A DNA stretch of 45,907 bases, taken from the NCBI GenBank assembly GCA_019351995.1, contig JABBOD010000021.1, positions 1-45,907 on the forward strand, given 5' to 3'. The notes beneath the pieces were generated by a model that was given only the letters and a program-made list of their open reading frames with translations, was not told the origin of the DNA and did no database searches. This document shows positions 8,441 to 21,342 of the stretch, in pieces. Every line of letters starts with the position of its first letter. Within the stretch, counting starts at the first letter, position 1. Made by a program: the position numbers and the translations under genes. This stretch comes from Acidobacteriota bacterium (GTDB lineage Bacteria; Actinomycetota; Actinomycetes; Actinomycetales; Microbacteriaceae).

Positions 8441-9037
8441 GTGTCCGATTCCGTATCCGCGCCCGCGATGCCGGTCGCGTTCGCGGCTGCGGCCGAGGCC
8501 GTGCGGCACGCGGTGGCGCGTCCAGAGCTCGAACTGGCGGAGATTGCGGCACCCAGCGGGCTCGCTCCGTATGCGATCGCGCTGGCCGGTGATGTTCGTC
8601 CCCAGCGGCACGGTGTGGATTCTGTCCTGGGCACCGGTCGCTTCGTTCTGCTCTACGACCCCGACGAACCGGAGGCGTGGGAGGGGGCGTTCCGTGTCGT
8701 CTGCTTCGCCCAGGCCCCGCTGGAGACCGATATCGGCCTGGACCCTTTCATTGCAGACGTGTCGTGGTCGTGGTTGATCGACGCATTGGACCAGCGCGGT
8801 GCCGTCTACCACTCGGCATCGGGCACGGCGACGAAGGTGCTCTCGACCGGTTTTGGCGAGCTGTCCGGTCAGAGCGATGGCGCCCAGTTGGAGATTCGCG
8901 CGTCCTGGACTCCGGCTGACCTCGACTTCAGGAATCACGTGGGGGGCTGGGCTGACCTGGTCTGCCAACTCGCGGGGCTCCCGCCGAGTGCGGATGCGGT
9001 GAGCCTTCTCCGCGACCTCCGGGCGTCGCGTGACTGA
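8441..9037 (+). CDS. DUF3000 family protein
   Basis: A 198-residue soluble protein of DUF3000, an actinobacterial family without a known function. It has an F-x-x-A-x-x-A-x-R-x-A N-terminal helix, a G-R-F-V-L-L-Y-D-P strand, a W-S-W-L-x-D-A-L helix and a late E-I-R-A-S-W-T-P strand. It overlaps the RNase D-like gene by 8 bp, and this pair is a conserved actinobacterial neighbourhood (also in mycobacteria), which hints at a shared role in RNA processing. No catalytic motif is visible. Confidence 0.85.
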   Translation: MSDSVSAPAMPVAFAAAAEAVRHAVARPELELAEIAAPSGLAPYAIALAGDVRPQRHGVDSVLGTGRFVLLYDPDEPEAWEGAFRVVCFAQAPLETDIGLDPFIADVSWSWLIDALDQRGAVYHSASGTATKVLSTGFGELSGQSDGAQLEIRASWTPADLDFRNHVGGWADLVCQLAGLPPSADAVSLLRDLRASRD

Positions 9038-10376
9038 CCGGCTCAATCCCCTGTTTTCGGACCTGCCCGGGCGGGAGCCGGCGATGACTCCGGGGCCCGG
9101 TGTGCCTCCGACTCCGCCGTCTGCCGAGCCGTCGCCCGGTGACGCCCGTCCCGAAGTGCTGAGGGAGCCCGAGCCGCATTCTCCGTTGCATGTGATCACC
9201 ACGCGCGACGAGTTCCTGTTCGCCGTCGCGCGTCTTGCGGCGGGTGACGGTCCCTTCGCGGTGGATGCCGAACGCGCCTCGGGGTTCCGCTACTCCCAGC
9301 GGGCATATCTCATCCAGATCTTTCGCCGCGGCTCGGGAGCATTCCTCTTCGATCCTCCCGCGATCGGTGATTTCTCGGAACTGGCCACGCTCATGGCGGA
9401 CGAGGAATGGATCCTGCACGCGGCGAGTCAGGATCTGGCCTGCTTGCGTGAAGTGGGTCTCGATCCGAGTCGCATCTTCGATACCGAACTCGGGGCTCGG
9501 CTCGCGGGGCTTCCCCGCGTGGGATTGGGGCCGGTCGTCGAGCAGCTGCTCGGCATTCATCTCGCCAAGGAGCACTCCGCGGCGGACTGGTCGACGAGAC
9601 CGCTCCCCCAGTCGTGGCTGGTCTATGCCGCCCTCGACGTCGAGTTGTTGCCGGAGTTGCGGGACAAGATCGGCGAAATCCTGGATGCAGCGGGCAAGAC
9701 GGCTGTCGCCGAGCAGGAGTTCGCCGCGGTGCTCGCTCGGCAGATCCCGGTGCGGGAGGAGCCGTGGCGACGCCTCGCGGGACTCCACGCGCTCCGTCAC
9801 GTCAGAAACCTCGCGGTTGCTCGATCCCTGTGGAACGCGCGCGACGACTATGCCCGCGAGATCGACACCGCTCCCGGGCGCCTGGTGCCCGATGGGTCAC
9901 TGGTGGCGGCCGCGCGCATGCTGCCGACGACCAAGCGCGAGCTCTCGGCGATGAAGGAGTTCACGGGGCGAGCCAGCCGAAGCCAGCTGGATCGGTGGTT
10001 CGCCGCGATCGAGCGTGGATTGGCCGAGACCGAACTGCCGCAGCTGCGTCCACCGAGCGACACTCTCCCGCCGCCGCGCGTCTGGGCCGAGAAGAATCCA
10101 GAAGCTGACGGCCGGTTGAAACGTGCCCGCGCCGCCGTGGCCGTCGTCTCCGAGACGATGGAGATCCCCATGGAGAACCTCTTGACGCCCGAGCTGCTGC
10201 GTCGAGTGGCCTGGCATCCGCCGGAGCCCGCCGACGCGGCGGGAGTCGCAGACGCTCTCCGAGCTCTCGGCGCGCGCCCCTGGCAGCTTGACGCAACTGC
10301 ACAGGTCATCGCCGATGCCTTTGTGGTTCCCCCACAAAGCGCGATCGAGGCACCGGAATCCACTTCGTCGGAATGA
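9030..10376 (+). CDS. rnd: RNase D-like 3'-5' exonuclease with HRDC domain
   Basis: A 448-residue DEDD-type nuclease. After a proline-rich N-terminus of about 50 residues, the exonuclease core shows F-A-V-D-A-E-R (D79, E81; Exo I), H-A-A-S-Q-D-L-x-C-L (Exo II) and Y-A-A-L-D-V-E-L-L (Exo III with Tyr and Asp). An HRDC nucleic-acid-binding domain follows at about 235-310. The family trims the 3' ends of tRNA precursors and other RNAs; the exact substrate here is unknown. The GTG at 9030 sits within the end of the DUF3000 gene, so translation is probably coupled. Confidence 0.87.
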   Translation: MTDRLNPLFSDLPGREPAMTPGPGVPPTPPSAEPSPGDARPEVLREPEPHSPLHVITTRDEFLFAVARLAAGDGPFAVDAERASGFRYSQRAYLIQIFRRGSGAFLFDPPAIGDFSELATLMADEEWILHAASQDLACLREVGLDPSRIFDTELGARLAGLPRVGLGPVVEQLLGIHLAKEHSAADWSTRPLPQSWLVYAALDVELLPELRDKIGEILDAAGKTAVAEQEFAAVLARQIPVREEPWRRLAGLHALRHVRNLAVARSLWNARDDYAREIDTAPGRLVPDGSLVAAARMLPTTKRELSAMKEFTGRASRSQLDRWFAAIERGLAETELPQLRPPSDTLPPPRVWAEKNPEADGRLKRARAAVAVVSETMEIPMENLLTPELLRRVAWHPPEPADAAGVADALRALGARPWQLDATAQVIADAFVVPPQSAIEAPESTSSE

Positions 10377-10385
10377 TCAAAGGAT

Positions 10386-10414
10386 TCTGACCCTTCCCTG
10401 CACCTGCCTAGGCT
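10386..10414 (+). promoter_or_regulatory. Candidate fadA promoter
   Basis: TAGGCT at 10409-10414 fits the -10 consensus, with TCTGAC (10386-10391) 17 bp upstream as a weak -35. Predicted leader length is about 65 bases. A GGAGG ribosome site lies at 10477-10481. Confidence 0.4.
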
Positions 10415-10485
10415 GAACAGCATCCCGGGTTCTCAGCGCGTAACGTGCTGCCCGAGTCGTTGTGACAAGCACACATGGAGGCATC

Positions 10486-11688
10486 GTGGCCGAGAGAGCA
10501 GAAGTCGTCTTCGTCGATGGGGTTCGCACCCCGTTCGGTCGAGCCGGCGAGAAGGGCCAGTACTGGAACACCCGTGCTGATGACCTGATCGTGAAAGCCA
10601 TGATCGGCCTGATCGAACGCAACCCCAATCTGCCAACGGATCGCGTAGACGACGTCGGTATCGCCGCGACCACGCAGACCGGCGACCAGGGCCTCACACT
10701 CGGCCGCACTGCCGCCATCCTGGCCGGATTGCCGCTCAGCGTGCCCGGCTACGCGCTCGACCGCATGTGCGCCGGTGCGATGACCACCGTGTCGACGATC
10801 GGCGCGGCGATCGGGTACGGCGCATACGACATCGGCATCGCGGGCGGCGTCGAGCACATGGGCAGGCACCCGATGGGTTTCGGCGCGGATGTGAACCCGC
10901 GATTCATCGCCGAGAAGCTCGTGGACCCCGCGGCTCTCGCGATGGGTGCCACCGCCGAGAACCTGCACGACCGCTTCCCCGCCCTGACCAAAGAGCGTGC
11001 CGACCGGTTCGGCATGCGCAGTCAGCAGAAGGTCGCCGCCGCGTATGCCGCCGGCAAGATCCAGCCGGACCTCATCCCGGTCGCCATCGCGAGCGACGCC
11101 GGATGGGGCCTTGCGACCCAGGACGAGGGGATGCGCCCCGAGACCACGATGGAGGGTCTCGCGACGTTGAAGACCCCGTTCCGAAGCCATGGGCGGGTCT
11201 CCGCGGGAAACTCCTCGCCCCTGACCGACGGCGCCGCCGTCTCACTTCTCGCGAGTGAGACCGTTGCCAAGGAGCTGAACCTCGGTGTCAAGATGCGCAT
11301 GGTGAGCTTCGCTTTCGCGGGTGTCGAACCCGAGGTCATGGGGCTCGGACCGGTGCCCAGCACCGAGAAGGCCCTCCGCAAGGCCGGCTTGTCGATCACC
11401 GACGTCGGCCTCTTCGAACTGAACGAGGCGTTCTCGGTGCAGGTCCTGTCGTTCCTCGACCACTTCGGTCTCGACGATGACGACCCGCGCGTGAACCCGT
11501 GGGGCGGCGCGATCGCGATCGGGCATCCGCTTGCCTCCTCGGGTGTTCGCCTGATGATCCAGCTTGCTCGCGAGTTCGAGGAGCGCCCCGATGTGCGCTA
11601 CGGCCTGACCGCCATGTGCGTCGGCCTGGGACAGGGCGGCACCATCATCTGGGAGAACCCGCACTTCGCCGGCAAGGGCGGCAAGTGA
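10486..11688 (+). CDS. fadA: Acetyl-CoA acyltransferase (beta-oxidation thiolase)
   Basis: A 400-residue thiolase that cleaves 3-ketoacyl-CoA with CoA to acetyl-CoA and a shortened acyl-CoA, the last step of beta-oxidation. The nucleophile is C95 in R-M-C-A-G-A-M. Other signatures are E-H-M-G, N-E-A-F, G-G-A-I-A-I-G-H-P (catalytic His) and the second cysteine in M-C-V-G-L-G-Q-G. GTG at 10486 was chosen because GGAGG sits just before it; an upstream GTG at 10462 has no such site. Its stop overlaps the fadB ATG by one base, so the two subunits of the fatty-acid oxidation complex are translationally coupled. Confidence 0.95.
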   Translation: MAERAEVVFVDGVRTPFGRAGEKGQYWNTRADDLIVKAMIGLIERNPNLPTDRVDDVGIAATTQTGDQGLTLGRTAAILAGLPLSVPGYALDRMCAGAMTTVSTIGAAIGYGAYDIGIAGGVEHMGRHPMGFGADVNPRFIAEKLVDPAALAMGATAENLHDRFPALTKERADRFGMRSQQKVAAAYAAGKIQPDLIPVAIASDAGWGLATQDEGMRPETTMEGLATLKTPFRSHGRVSAGNSSPLTDGAAVSLLASETVAKELNLGVKMRMVSFAFAGVEPEVMGLGPVPSTEKALRKAGLSITDVGLFELNEAFSVQVLSFLDHFGLDDDDPRVNPWGGAIAIGHPLASSGVRLMIQLAREFEERPDVRYGLTAMCVGLGQGGTIIWENPHFAGKGGK

Positions 11689-13856
11689 TGGCGGCCGGCG
11701 AATCGGCGGTCGCCCAGTACGAGGGAATCGACTTCTCGCCGCTCGTCGCCCTCGACCCGGACGAGGTCATCACGCACTCCTTCGTGCGCGACATCGTGCT
11801 GGCGAGCGGCAAGCGTCTCGCTCTGATCACGCTCGATAACGGGCGTGACCACACGCGTCCGAACACACTGGGTCCGGCGACACTCACCGAGCTCTCCGGT
11901 GTGCTCGACCAGTTGAAGGCCCGTGCCGCCGCGAAAGAAATCGACGCGGTCGCGATCACCGGCAAGAAGTTCATTCTGGCCGCCGGCGCAGATCTGTCAC
12001 GGGCGGGGGAACTTCCCAGCCGGGAGATCGGCCTGCTGATGGCGCAGCTCGGTCACGCGACACTCGGACGGCTGGGTGAACTCGGCGTGCCGTCGTTCGC
12101 ATACACGAACGGACTCGCCCTCGGCGGTGGCGTCGAAATCGGTCTCAACTCGAGCTACCGCACGATCGACTCCTCGGTGCCTGCTTTCGCCCTTCCCGAG
12201 GTCTTCCTCGGCATCATCCCAGGCTGGGGCGGCGCGTTCCTGATGCCGAATCTGGTCGGCATTGAGAATGCGCTCGAGGTCGTCGTCTCGAATCCTCTGA
12301 AGACCAACACGATGCTCACGGGCACGAAGGCTTTCGAACTGGGGATCGCGGACGCGATCTTCCCGCCGGCGACCTTCCTCGAGGATTCTCTCAAGTGGAC
12401 CGACGGTGTGCTGACCGGCGCCATCAAGGTGAAGCGGCCCCACGAGCCCGGAAGACTCGAACGCGCCGTCAAGTGGGATGTGGCGATCGGCATCGCAGAC
12501 AAGACCATCGCCAGCCGTCTCGGCCGGGTCGCGGAGAGCCCGTATCGGGCCCTCGCGCTGCTCAAAGCGGCCAAGAGTTCCAGCAAGAGAGAGGCGTTCG
12601 CCGCCGAAGACGAAGCCCTCGCGGACCTGATCTCGGGTGACCAGTTCCGCGCCAGCATCTATGCATTCGACCTCGTGCAGAAGCGCGCCAAGCGCCCAGC
12701 GGGTGCCCCCGACAAAGCGCTCGCCAAGAAGGTCGGCAAGGTCGGCGTGATCGGTGCGGGTCTCATGGCCAGTCAGTTCGCTCTGCTCTTCGTGCGCCGT
12801 CTCAAAGTGCCGGTGGTGATTACCGACCTCGACCAGTCGCGCGTCGACAAGGGCCTCGACTACATCGCCGGCGAGATCGACAAACTTCTGGCGAAGGGCA
12901 GGATCAGCACCGACGAGTCGAATCGTCTCAAGGCCCTCGTCAGCGGTACGACGGACAAGCGGGATTTCGCGGACTGCGACTGGGTCATCGAGGCCGTCTT
13001 CGAGGAGCTGAGCGTCAAACAGCAGGTCTTCGCTGACGTCGAGCAGTACATCGCGGACGACGCGATCTTGGCCACAAACACCTCGTCTCTCTCGGTCGAG
13101 CAGATCGGCGCGACGCTCAAGCATCCGGAACGGGTGGTCGGTTTCCACTTCTTCAACCCGGTCGCGGTGATGCCGCTGATCGAGGTGGTCAGGACGGCGG
13201 CGACCACTGAGGAGGCGCTCAGCACCGCGATGGTGACGGCTGCCGCCCTGCGGAAGAACGCGGTGATCACGACGGACACCCCCGGTTTCGTGGTCAACCG
13301 GGTGCTGGCCAAGCTGCTCGGCGAGAACATGCACGCCCTCGAGAGCGGAACACCGCCCGAGACCATCGTGGAGGCGGTTCGGCCCTTCGGCATGCCGATG
13401 GACCCGTTCGCCTTGATGGAACTTGTCGGCCTCCCGATCGGTGCGCACGTCCTGCACACCCATCACGACGCCTTCCCCGACCGGTTCTACGAGAGCCCAG
13501 CGCTCGACGAACTGGCCGAGTACGGCCGTCTGCAGGAGAAGGACGCCAAGGGCAAGGTCAAGGGCTTCGACCCCGCTGCCATGGCGATTGTGATGAAGCA
13601 CGTGCCCGCAGGGGCAACACCCTCCACGGCCGCAGAACTCCGTCAGCGGATTGAGGACGGCCTGGCCGATGAGATCCACCGGATGCTCGACGAGAAGGTC
13701 GTCGCGGCGGCCGAGGACATCGACCTGTGCCTCATTCTCGGAGCGGGTTGGCCGTTCCAGATGGGGGGGATCACGCCGTACCTCGATCGCGTCGGCGCAA
13801 GCCAGCGCGTCTTCGGTGGGACCTTCCACACGCCCATGATCGTCGGCGTGAGGTAG
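11688..13856 (+). CDS. fadB: Multifunctional enoyl-CoA hydratase/3-hydroxyacyl-CoA dehydrogenase
   Basis: A 722-residue alpha subunit of the beta-oxidation complex. The N-terminal crotonase half contains the G-G-G-V-E and L-P-E-V-F-L-G segments holding the two catalytic glutamates and the I-I-P-G-W-G-G loop. The dehydrogenase half starts with the Rossmann motif G-V-I-G-A-G-L-M-A (about 349), then A-T-N-T-S-S-L-S and the catalytic H-F-F-N-P. A C-terminal 3HCDH repeat follows. The length fits the FadB/FadJ type. ATG at 11688 overlaps the fadA stop. The end is only 4 bp from the convergent MFS gene. Confidence 0.95.
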   Translation: MAAGESAVAQYEGIDFSPLVALDPDEVITHSFVRDIVLASGKRLALITLDNGRDHTRPNTLGPATLTELSGVLDQLKARAAAKEIDAVAITGKKFILAAGADLSRAGELPSREIGLLMAQLGHATLGRLGELGVPSFAYTNGLALGGGVEIGLNSSYRTIDSSVPAFALPEVFLGIIPGWGGAFLMPNLVGIENALEVVVSNPLKTNTMLTGTKAFELGIADAIFPPATFLEDSLKWTDGVLTGAIKVKRPHEPGRLERAVKWDVAIGIADKTIASRLGRVAESPYRALALLKAAKSSSKREAFAAEDEALADLISGDQFRASIYAFDLVQKRAKRPAGAPDKALAKKVGKVGVIGAGLMASQFALLFVRRLKVPVVITDLDQSRVDKGLDYIAGEIDKLLAKGRISTDESNRLKALVSGTTDKRDFADCDWVIEAVFEELSVKQQVFADVEQYIADDAILATNTSSLSVEQIGATLKHPERVVGFHFFNPVAVMPLIEVVRTAATTEEALSTAMVTAAALRKNAVITTDTPGFVVNRVLAKLLGENMHALESGTPPETIVEAVRPFGMPMDPFALMELVGLPIGAHVLHTHHDAFPDRFYESPALDELAEYGRLQEKDAKGKVKGFDPAAMAIVMKHVPAGATPSTAAELRQRIEDGLADEIHRMLDEKVVAAAEDIDLCLILGAGWPFQMGGITPYLDRVGASQRVFGGTFHTPMIVGVR

Positions 13857-13860
13857 TTCC

Positions 13861-15354
13861 CTACTCGACGAGGGAGTCCACAACCGCGTCGCCCACCGTG
13901 TCGACCACGGTGGGCTGCGTCGGCTTCGTCACGAAGAAGGCCACCACGATCGCCGCCAGCGAGACGATGCCGCCGACCATGAACGCCAGGCGGACCCCGG
14001 TCGCGATCGACCCTTCCACGCCGAGACCGGCGGCGTGACCGCTCGCGGTGCCGATGGCCAGGAATGCGATGAAGACGGCCGTTCCCGCTGCACCGGCCAC
14101 CTGCTGGATCGTCGCGATCGTCGCGCTCCCATGCGAATAGAGGTGCGGCGGCAGGGCACCGAGCCCCGCGGTGAAGAGCGGGGTGAACAGGAACGCGAGC
14201 CCGAGGCTCAGCACCAGATAGGCAATCACGATCATGACCACCGGTGTGTTCTCCGTGACCATGCTGAGCGCCCAGAAGACCGCGCTCACGACCCCTGCGC
14301 CGGGGACGACGAGCGGGCGCGGCCCGTAGCTGTCGTAGAGACGACCGACGAGCGGGCCCATCAGTCCCATGAGCAGACCGCCGGGGAGAAGCGTGAGTCC
14401 GATGACCACCGTGCTCTGATGCAGCACATTCTGCATGTACAGCGGAAGCACGATCACCGTACCGAATAGGGCAACCATGCTGATCGCCAGCATGAGGATC
14501 GACATCGAGAAGGTGCGGGAACGGAACGTCCGCAGGTCGAGCAGCGCGGCATCCGTTCGTTGCAGAGCGCGCTGGCGGAACACGAAGACGAGGAGGAACA
14601 GCACCCCGACAGCAAGCGGAATCCAGGCCGGCAACGCCGCGTCGCCCTCGGCGACCTGCCCGATGCTGCTCAGCCCGTCGACGAGAGCGCCGAAGGCGAT
14701 CGCCGACACGATCACCGACAGCACGTCGAGAGGGACTCTGCGCGGCTCGGAGACGTTCGGAACGCGCACAATGCCGACGACCAGCATCGCCAGTGCGATG
14801 GGCAACATGACCCAGAAGAGCCCGCGCCAGTGGACAAGCGGCAACAGGAACCCGGAGATCGTCGGGCCGACGGCCGGCGCGACCGACATGACGATCGAGA
14901 TGCGACCCATCATTCGACCGAGCGACTGCGGGGGAACGAGCGACATCACCGTCGTCATCATGAGCGGCATCATGATCGCGGTGCCGGAAGCCTGCACGAT
15001 GCGCCCGACAAGCAGCACGCTGAACCCGGGCGCCGTCGCCGCGATGAGCGTGCCCGCGCTGAACAAGCTCATCGCGGTGATGAAGACGGGACGGGTGTTC
15101 AGACGCTGCAGGAGCCAGCCGGTGATCGGGATGACAACAGACATCGTCAACGCGAAGCCGGTCGTCAGCCACTGTCCGAGGCTCGGTGTGATCTTCAGAT
15201 CGACCAGGATGCCGGGCAGCGCCACGCTCAGGAATGTCTCGTTGAGGAACACCACGAAGACCGCCGCGAGCAACAGGGTGACCGCCAGGCGAGATCGTCC
15301 GTCGAGTCGACCCTGGGTGTAGGCCGTGGTGTCGGATGCGGTGGTCTGGGTCAC
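13861..15354 (-). CDS. DHA2-type MFS multidrug exporter
   Basis: A 497-residue permease with about 14 hydrophobic helices, as in the EmrB/QacA (DHA2) drug:H+ antiporters. Motif C is seen as A-P-A-V-G-P-T-I-S-G-F near 165, and the loop 2-3 motif is reduced to L-N-T-R-P. The substrate is unknown. I chose GTG 15354 because GGAGG lies 4 bases before it; a GTG at 15387 would overlap the upstream reductase gene. It is the last gene of the dxs-AKR-MFS minus-strand run. Confidence 0.88.
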   Translation of the reverse strand: MTQTTASDTTAYTQGRLDGRSRLAVTLLLAAVFVVFLNETFLSVALPGILVDLKITPSLGQWLTTGFALTMSVVIPITGWLLQRLNTRPVFITAMSLFSAGTLIAATAPGFSVLLVGRIVQASGTAIMMPLMMTTVMSLVPPQSLGRMMGRISIVMSVAPAVGPTISGFLLPLVHWRGLFWVMLPIALAMLVVGIVRVPNVSEPRRVPLDVLSVIVSAIAFGALVDGLSSIGQVAEGDAALPAWIPLAVGVLFLLVFVFRQRALQRTDAALLDLRTFRSRTFSMSILMLAISMVALFGTVIVLPLYMQNVLHQSTVVIGLTLLPGGLLMGLMGPLVGRLYDSYGPRPLVVPGAGVVSAVFWALSMVTENTPVVMIVIAYLVLSLGLAFLFTPLFTAGLGALPPHLYSHGSATIATIQQVAGAAGTAVFIAFLAIGTASGHAAGLGVEGSIATGVRLAFMVGGIVSLAAIVVAFFVTKPTQPTVVDTVGDAVVDSLVE

Positions 15355-15370
15355 GAGTCCTCCGGAGGCC

Positions 15371-16339
<969 letters not shown>

Positions 16340-16363
16340 AGCGGGTCGGCCTTTCTGGGAGGG

Positions 16364-18304
16364 CTAGAGTTCTGCTTGCTCGACGCGGTCCTCCGCGTCT
16401 TCGGGGAGCGGGCGCGCAACCGGAATGCGTTGCCCGAGCACCTGGGACACGATGTCGCGCGCGATCTGCTGATCGGTGAGGCCGACATCGGCGAGGATCT
16501 CGTCCCGCGAGGCGTGCGCGATGAACTCATCGGGCAACCCGAGCTCATCGACGGCCGTGTCGACGCCCGCAGCACGGAGCTCCTGACGGATCCGCGTGCC
16601 GATCCCACCGACCCGGATGCCGTCCTCGATCGTCACCACCAGCCGATGCTGGGCGGCGAGTTCGATGATGCTCGCCGAGACCGGGATCACCCACCGCGGA
16701 TCGATCACGGTTGCACCGATGCCCTGCGCGGCGAGCCGGTCGGCGACCTGCAGGGCGATTTTCACCATCGGTCCGACTGCCACGATCAGCACGTCGCGGT
16801 GCGCGGCCTCCCTGAGCACGTCGACGCCGTCGGACGTGCGGCGCTGGGCGTCGAACTCGTTCCCGATATTGCCTTTCGGAAAACGCAGCACCGTCGGCGC
16901 GTCGTCGACCGCCAGCGCCTCGGCGAGTTCTTCTCGCAGCCGGGGGGCATCCCGAGGCGCCGCGATGCGGATGCCTGGAACAGCCTGCAAGATGGCCAGG
17001 TCCCACATGCCGTGGTGGCTCGGCCCGTCCGGGCCCGTGACACCCGCCCGATCGAGCACGAACGTCACGCCGGCGTGATGGAGGCCGACATCCATCAGCA
17101 CCTGGTCGAACGCCCGATTGACGAAAGTGGCATAGAGCGCGACAACCGGGTGCAAACCACCGAAGGCCAGCCCGGCGGCGCTGGTGACCGCGTGCTGCTC
17201 GGCGATCCCGACGTCGAAGACGCGCTCGGGGTGCTTCTCTGCCAAGCGATGCAAGCCGGTCGGTCGGAGCATCGCTGCCGTGATTCCCACGATCCGGGGG
17301 TTGCGGTCGGCGAGCACGAGGAGCTCATCGGAGAAGACCGAGGTCCAGGATGGTCGGCCGGCGTGTTCGATCGGCTCACCGGTCTCGGGGTCGATCTGAC
17401 CGACCGCGTGGAAGCGATCTGCGACGTCCGCGACCGCGGGCTGATATCCATGGCCCTTCTCGGTGATGACGTGCACGATCACCGGTGCCTCGTAGTTCCG
17501 TGCCTGCGTCAGCGCCTCTTCGATCGCCGCAAGATCGTGCCCGTGGACCGGGCCGATGTACTTGATGTCAAGATTCGAATACAGCGCCTCGTTGTTGCTG
17601 AAACGGGCGAGGAATCCGTGCATCGCCCCCCGGGTCCCGCGGTAGATGGCCCGACCGGGTGCCCCGAAGCGGGCGAACAGGCGCTCGCTCGTGCGATAGA
17701 GATTGCGGTACCCGCGGCGGGTGCGGACGGTGTTCAGAAAGCGCGCCATCCCGCCGATGGTCGGCGCATAGGAGCGGCCGTTGTCATTGACGACGATCAC
17801 CAGCCGGCGATTGTTGTCGTCGCTGATGTTGTTCAACGCTTCCCAGGTCATCCCACCCGTCAGGGCCCCGTCGCCGACCACCGCGACCACGTGGCGGTCC
17901 TTCTGACCGGTCATCGTGAACGCGCGCGAGATCCCGTCTGCCCAGCTGAGCGAGCTCGATGCGTGGGAACTCTCCACGATGTCATGCACCGATTCTGACC
18001 GTTGCGGGTAGCCGGCGAGACCGTCCTTCATCCGCAGGCGAGAGAAGTCCTGCCGACCGGTCAACAGCTTGTGCACGTAACTCTGATGCCCCGTGTCGAA
18101 GATGATCGCGTCGTTCGGCGAGTCGAAGACCCGATGGATCGCCACCGTGAGTTCGACAACACCGAGGTTCGGTCCGAGGTGTCCGCCTGTCTTCGACACT
18201 TCCGAGATCAAGAAGGTCCGGATCTCCTCCGAGAGCTGTGACAGTTGCTCACGGGTGAGTGCATCCAGATCACGGGGAGTCCGGATTTCTTCGAGCAGTG
18301 ACAT
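16364..18304 (-). CDS. dxs: 1-deoxy-D-xylulose-5-phosphate synthase
   Basis: A 646-residue thiamine-diphosphate enzyme that condenses pyruvate and glyceraldehyde 3-phosphate to DXP, the entry step of the MEP isoprenoid pathway. H42 and H73 (in F-D-T-G-H-Q-S) match the active-site histidines, V-G-D-G-A-L-T-G-G-M (about 143-152) binds ThDP and Mg, and the pyrimidine-domain motif G-I-A-E-Q-H-A-V holds the catalytic glutamate. Length is normal. The ATG at 18304 is preceded by a -10-like hexamer and no ribosome site, so the transcript is probably leaderless and independent of acnA upstream. Confidence 0.97.
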   Translation of the reverse strand: MSLLEEIRTPRDLDALTREQLSQLSEEIRTFLISEVSKTGGHLGPNLGVVELTVAIHRVFDSPNDAIIFDTGHQSYVHKLLTGRQDFSRLRMKDGLAGYPQRSESVHDIVESSHASSSLSWADGISRAFTMTGQKDRHVVAVVGDGALTGGMTWEALNNISDDNNRRLVIVVNDNGRSYAPTIGGMARFLNTVRTRRGYRNLYRTSERLFARFGAPGRAIYRGTRGAMHGFLARFSNNEALYSNLDIKYIGPVHGHDLAAIEEALTQARNYEAPVIVHVITEKGHGYQPAVADVADRFHAVGQIDPETGEPIEHAGRPSWTSVFSDELLVLADRNPRIVGITAAMLRPTGLHRLAEKHPERVFDVGIAEQHAVTSAAGLAFGGLHPVVALYATFVNRAFDQVLMDVGLHHAGVTFVLDRAGVTGPDGPSHHGMWDLAILQAVPGIRIAAPRDAPRLREELAEALAVDDAPTVLRFPKGNIGNEFDAQRRTSDGVDVLREAAHRDVLIVAVGPMVKIALQVADRLAAQGIGATVIDPRWVIPVSASIIELAAQHRLVVTIEDGIRVGGIGTRIRQELRAAGVDTAVDELGLPDEFIAHASRDEILADVGLTDQQIARDIVSQVLGQRIPVARPLPEDAEDRVEQAEL

Positions 18305-18316
18305 AGAGCGAGTCTA
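18305..18316 (-). promoter_or_regulatory. -10 element for a leaderless dxs transcript
   Basis: On the minus strand TAGACT (18316-18311), six bases, then the dxs ATG at 18304. This is the same hexamer and the same distance as at the PAC2 gene at 42313. It implies that transcription starts on the A of the ATG. Confidence 0.5.
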
Positions 18317-18358
18317 CGAGCCGCAGCCGCGTTGGGCCGGATCGCGAGCGCCTCCCGG

Positions 18359-21175
<2,817 letters not shown>

Positions 21176-21218
21176 GGCGTCTCCCTTGCTCGTCATCGAC
21201 CATCCTGCTGGTCGCAGC

Positions 21219-21260
21219 GTGGCATCCTCTAGCAAGGCAACCCTAATCCTGAGATGCCAC
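21219..21260. promoter_or_regulatory. Inverted repeat in the acnA leader/promoter region
   Basis: An 8-bp perfect inverted repeat, GTGGCATC at 21219-21226 and GATGCCAC at 21253-21260, flanks a 26-base spacer. The left arm ends 44 bp upstream of the acnA ATG. It could be a hairpin in the leader or a split operator. No known motif is assigned. Confidence 0.35.
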
Positions 21261-21287
21261 AGCGCGATCGGTACCACCGACTCGATT

Positions 21288-21305
21288 TATCTTGATATCA
21301 AGATA
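21288..21305. promoter_or_regulatory. Perfect 18-bp palindromic operator candidate upstream of acnA
   Basis: TATCTTGATATCAAGATA is an uninterrupted palindrome, very AT-rich in a GC-rich genome. It lies 113-130 bp upstream of the acnA start and 38 bp beyond the stop of the DUF3159 gene. It is loosely enclosed by CCACCGA (21274-21280) and TCGGTGG (21312-21318). Its size and symmetry suit a MarR-family dimer. In Streptomyces the MarR-type regulator TamR controls an aconitase gene, so a TamR-like site is plausible. No regulator gene is present nearby. Confidence 0.55.
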
Positions 21306-21342
21306 TATGACTCGGTGGCATGACGGAAGCCACCCCCGCGTG

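Noticed and set aside
11997..13883. A 628-codon open frame on the minus strand
   Set aside because: Antisense to fadB; rich in R, H, D, E and without motifs.
21227..21252. DtxR/IdeR iron box in the acnA leader
   Set aside because: The best alignment agrees at only about 12 of 19 positions with the consensus, so it is not called as a site.
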